Source: Rickettsiales bacterium
GTDB lineage: Bacteria; Pseudomonadota; Alphaproteobacteria; UBA8366
NCBI GenBank assembly: GCA_002724555.1
Contig: PBOZ01000030.1
Coordinates: 1-64,000 of the forward strand
Direction of reading: 5' to 3'
DNA length: 64,000 nt
Part shown: positions 60,386 through 64,000 of the stretch, piece after piece
How positions within the stretch are numbered: the stretch's first letter is position 1
Layout: each line of letters begins with the position of its first letter
The notes under the pieces: model-generated
What the model was told of the DNA's origin: nothing
Database searches by the model: none
The model's input: only the letters and a program-made list of their open reading frames with translations
Translations under genes and position numbers: made by a program

Positions 60386-61596
60386 GCGAGCTGTCCCTGG
60401 CGCAATTTCAGGATTGTGAAAATCGCCAGCGCGTAAAGGCCGCCGATCACAAGAAATACTTCGTTATATAGCCCGCCATCCATCAAATAACCAAAATATA
60501 GTGGCCCCAAGGCACCACCGAGATCCAGACCAGAATAGACGAAGCCGAATGTCTTACCCGATGCACCAGTGGGCGCGGCGCCTTTAACTAAAATATCGCG
60601 GGACGGCTGGGTAATGCCGCTCCAAAATCCAACGGCACACATAATGCCAATGATCATGGTAATCGACATGTCAAAGAGGCCAATGCTAAACATCAGAGCG
60701 GCTGCGAGCGCCAATCCACTGCTCGCAATTAGGGCAGGATAACGGAACCGGTCTGCAATCTCGCCACCCAATAAAATTCCGACGGCACCACCGAAAAAAT
60801 ACGCCGTCACGCCAGCTGCCGCGAGATGCAGTGGGGTGTCGAAGCGCTCCACAAGCGCAGTCACCGTAAATCCCTGCATCCCAGCCAATGCCGCTGCGAC
60901 TAGCACAAAATAGAAGAAGGCCGACATCAAGGGGACGCTTGTAACGAGATTACGATAGAATTTGATATCCGCTTTCCCACCGCGCTCTTTCACGTGCCCT
61001 GGATTTTGGCGCGTTATCTGAAGGACAAAACGGTAACGCCAAATAAGCAGCGCTGCTGCAAGGCCAATAAGACCCGCAACGATCAGTCCAGACCGCCAAC
61101 CCGCAATACTGGTCACGCCGTAGTAGACGACAATCGGAGAGAAAAAATAGCCGCACGTGCCGCCAAATCCATGAATAGCAAACGCCCGCCCGAGGCGGCT
61201 TGGATGAACTTTTTGGGACAGGATCGATAGGTCAGCCGGATGAAAGACGCTATTGCCAAGCGCCGCTAGTGCCACAAGCGGCAGCAGCACCCAAAAAGCC
61301 GGCGCAAAGCCCATTAAGAGGACCGCGGTCGACATAACCACGACACCTAAAAGCATCAGCCGGTCGCCACCGTAGCGGTCAACTAAAATTCCTACAAACG
61401 CCTGACACACACCAGACACGCCATAAAGAACGGATATCGTCAGGCCAAGTTCAGTATAACTTACACTGAATTCTTCTTTTAATAACGGGAAGAGTGGCCC
61501 AAGGACAACTTGATAGAAATGCGATAACAAATGTGCGAACGCAACCAAACTAATGACAAGCGTATCGGAACGTCCCGTAACTTGGGGGCCGGTCAT
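60382..61596 (-). CDS. MFS transporter
   Basis: 'SLVAFAHLLSHFYQVVLGPLFPLLKEEFSVSYTELGLTISVLYGVSGVCQAFVGILVDRYGGDRLML'. Confidence 0.88.
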   Translation of the reverse strand: MTGPQVTGRSDTLVISLVAFAHLLSHFYQVVLGPLFPLLKEEFSVSYTELGLTISVLYGVSGVCQAFVGILVDRYGGDRLMLLGVVVMSTAVLLMGFAPAFWVLLPLVALAALGNSVFHPADLSILSQKVHPSRLGRAFAIHGFGGTCGYFFSPIVVYYGVTSIAGWRSGLIVAGLIGLAAALLIWRYRFVLQITRQNPGHVKERGGKADIKFYRNLVTSVPLMSAFFYFVLVAAALAGMQGFTVTALVERFDTPLHLAAAGVTAYFFGGAVGILLGGEIADRFRYPALIASSGLALAAALMFSIGLFDMSITMIIGIMCAVGFWSGITQPSRDILVKGAAPTGASGKTFGFVYSGLDLGGALGPLYFGYLMDGGLYNEVFLVIGGLYALAIFTILKLRQGQLA

Positions 61597-61718
61597 TTAC
61601 AATATCGTTGGCAAAGGTGATCCAGAAACAAAACTTTCTCCTCATATAGAGCGTTCGCTCTTCCCATCAGGATATTTTTCGATAAGGTCCTAAAAACGAT
61701 AATTCCAGGGAGCAATCG

Positions 61719-62354
61719 ATGGCAGAAGGTATCCAAGTACAAACCGTGGCGCACGTCGTTTTCGAAGGGTTTACGACACTCGATATGTATGGTCCGGTCC
61801 AAGCATTTGCCAGCTGCCGCGTCCCCGATGGCGAAGGTGGTTGGCATCGTTTCTTTAACCAATTCACCATAGGTTCCAAAACTAACGCTGTGAAATCAGG
61901 TGAGGGGCCCTTAACAATGGTCGACTACAGTTTTGAGGACGCGCCCGACTTTGATATTCTGCTAATCCCGGGCGGATTTGGAACCCGAGCGGCTGTCTCA
62001 AACGATGCCTTGTTGGGAAAGATCGCAGCAATGAGTGAAAAAGCGCGCGTTACCGCGACCGTATGCACTGGTTCCGCTGTCCTCGCGCGGACCGGCCTTC
62101 TCGACAGCCGCCCAGCAACATCTAATAAATTGGCTTGGGACTGGGTTCTGGAACAAGGTCCCCACGTTGATTGGAAACGACAGGCTCGTTGGGTCGATGA
62201 CGGCGATATCATTACTTCATCCGGTGTTTCTGCCGGGATCGATATGACCCTCGACCTGATTGCCCGCTTGCGCGGTGAGGAAACCGCCACTAATTCCGCA
62301 AAATTTATGGAGTACATCTGGAACCGAGTGCCTACCAACGACCCATTTTCCTAA
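61719..62354 (+). CDS. DJ-1/PfpI family protein
   Basis: 'FDILLIPGGFGTRAAVSNDALLGKI', 'ATVCTGSAVLARTGLLDSRPATSN'. Confidence 0.88.
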   Translation: MAEGIQVQTVAHVVFEGFTTLDMYGPVQAFASCRVPDGEGGWHRFFNQFTIGSKTNAVKSGEGPLTMVDYSFEDAPDFDILLIPGGFGTRAAVSNDALLGKIAAMSEKARVTATVCTGSAVLARTGLLDSRPATSNKLAWDWVLEQGPHVDWKRQARWVDDGDIITSSGVSAGIDMTLDLIARLRGEETATNSAKFMEYIWNRVPTNDPFS

Positions 62355-62415
62355 AAACCTAAAACATCGCCACAAAGATCGTCGCTCACATTCGTATAAC
62401 GAGGAGGCAAAGAAA

Positions 62416-63021
62416 TTGGAACGATCCCAGCAACTTCAAAAATTTCTTAAAGCGACCCAGAACGCGTTCTCGGCCTCTGGTGCAAAAATGGATGCACTAG
62501 TGGTCGCAGATAAGATTTTCTCAATAGCAGATGCAAAATCCGGCGTAGCGGCAAAACCAGATGCGGTTGAGTTACCCGCTTGTAAATACCTTGGCGTCGC
62601 TTTGGAAAGTGCTAAGGCGGAAGGCGGACCCATAGCGAATCTCGCTCTCGCACTTGAAGGCATTGCTCCTCATCTAAAGTGGGGCTTGCGTCCAAATGGC
62701 GAAAATGACGACGCGACGTTCAAAGCATGTCATGCAAATGCCGTTGTAGTTGGCAAAGATGGCCTCGAAGAACGTTACGATATCCGTATCGGCATGAGCC
62801 TATTGGCGCCCGAAACCAGGTATCCGGACCACCGTCATCCCCCAGAAGAAATATACACCGTCCTGACACCTGGCGAATGGAAACAAGGTACAGATGGCAA
62901 ATTCAAATCGCCCGGTATTGGCGGTTTCGTTCACAACGTACCTAATATCGTGCACGGTATGCGTTCGAAGGATGTGCCGTTATTGGCCGTCTGGAGTTTA
63001 TGGATGGGAGACAACGCATGA
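62416..63021 (+). CDS. DMSP lyase-like cupin protein (TTG start)
   Basis: 'YPDHRHPPEEIYTVLTPGEWKQGTDGKFKSPGIGGFVHNVPNIVHGMRS' cupin; GGAGG (62403-62407) 8 nt before in-frame TTG 62416; about 201 aa. Confidence 0.72.
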   Translation: MERSQQLQKFLKATQNAFSASGAKMDALVVADKIFSIADAKSGVAAKPDAVELPACKYLGVALESAKAEGGPIANLALALEGIAPHLKWGLRPNGENDDATFKACHANAVVVGKDGLEERYDIRIGMSLLAPETRYPDHRHPPEEIYTVLTPGEWKQGTDGKFKSPGIGGFVHNVPNIVHGMRSKDVPLLAVWSLWMGDNA

Positions 63022-63902
63022 GCCTTACATCACCAAATGATGCCCGCGTCACGCACCATTATGCCGACGTAGGAGATGTACTCTTACACTATGTAACGGC
63101 GGGCGATGGCTTCCCTGTCGTAATGATCCACGGGTATCCACAAACTTGGTGGGAATGGCGCCATCAAATCCCAGTACTGGGGGAAAAGTATACCGTAATT
63201 ACACCAGACATGCGAGGTCTTGGCGACAGTTCCCGTCCAATCTCAGGTTATGATAAAAAAACCATTTCAGACGATATTTGGCGTGTCGTAAACAGTGAAC
63301 TTGGGCATGAATCGTTCTATTTAGTTGGCCATGACTGGGGCGGACCAACAGCCTATGCACTTGCCGCGGCCCATCCAGAAGCGGTAAAGCGTCTCGTTAT
63401 CATCGACGTACCAATCCCCGGATGCGGCGGCGATTTCTCACAAGGCGGCCGCCGCTGGCACCATCAGTTCCATATGACACTCGATTTACCGGAAGCACTC
63501 ACCGCGGGACGAGAAGACATCTATCTATCGTGGTTCTATCGTACTTTCGCTTATCGCCCCGATGCGATCGACCAAACCGATCTTAAGGAATACGTGCGCA
63601 CTTATTCGCAGCCCGGCGCTATGCGGGCCGGTTTCAACCTTTACCGGGCGGCTGTACAAGACGTTGAAGACAATCAGGCCAACATCGCACGACAAAAACT
63701 GGCCATGCCGGTTCTGACCATCTCCGGTGGGAAAAGCTATCCCCACGCCCGCGGCCGAATAAGCGAGACCGAAGATTCATTAAAACGCGTGGCAACCGAT
63801 GTGCGAGGGGAAATCGCTCCAGAAAGCGGCCATTTCGTACCTGAGGAAGCGCCAGATTTCCTAAATGAGCGGCTTTTGTCGTTCTTCGCAGAAGACGACT
63901 AA
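63018..63902 (+). CDS. Alpha/beta hydrolase (epoxide hydrolase/haloalkane dehalogenase-like)
   Basis: 'VVMIHGYPQTWWEWRHQIPVL', 'YLVGHDWGGPTAYALAAAHPEAVKRLVIIDVPIPG'; ATGA overlap with the cupin. Confidence 0.88.
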   Translation: MSLTSPNDARVTHHYADVGDVLLHYVTAGDGFPVVMIHGYPQTWWEWRHQIPVLGEKYTVITPDMRGLGDSSRPISGYDKKTISDDIWRVVNSELGHESFYLVGHDWGGPTAYALAAAHPEAVKRLVIIDVPIPGCGGDFSQGGRRWHHQFHMTLDLPEALTAGREDIYLSWFYRTFAYRPDAIDQTDLKEYVRTYSQPGAMRAGFNLYRAAVQDVEDNQANIARQKLAMPVLTISGGKSYPHARGRISETEDSLKRVATDVRGEIAPESGHFVPEEAPDFLNERLLSFFAEDD

Positions 63903-64000
63903 ACTGGGCAGAAGATTCGGTATGCAAATATCCCTCGACCCAGAGCTTTGCGAAGCTATCGCCGCCGCCGCGGCTGGGATAGAAGGGACGCGCCGAATTC

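Overview
64 kb chromosomal window from what looks like an alphaproteobacterium (inferred from gene content and mreBCD-mrdAB organisation; not verified). I see no CRISPR array, transposase, rRNA or bona fide tRNA. Housekeeping blocks: serB/miaA, ilvI-ilvH-ilvC, mreBCD-mrdA-mrdB, cspA, infA and an rhlE-type helicase. The rest is dense accessory catabolism: enoyl-CoA hydratases, CoA transferase/ligase, HyuA/DUF917/Lin0512 genes, a two-subunit aconitase X, GAPDH+ArsJ, three ThDP enzymes, luciferase-like monooxygenases with twin amidohydrolases, and a DMSP-lyase-like cupin. The most notable observation is a probable selenoprotein of the GrdB/PrdB (glycine/sarcosine/betaine/D-proline reductase) family at 15879..17120. 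The ORF track splits it at an in-frame TGA (16338-16340) in a ...LLVPI-U-PACTRAVGG... context, and a SECIS-like hairpin follows directly. A degenerate tRNA-like element lies about 180 bp upstream. Other leads are a plant/chloroplast-type long ketol-acid reductoisomerase, a UUCG-capped hairpin in the ilv leader, and TTG/GTG start corrections for the DMSP-lyase-like cupin and infA. All calls come from reading the sequence and recalling family motifs; no searches were run.
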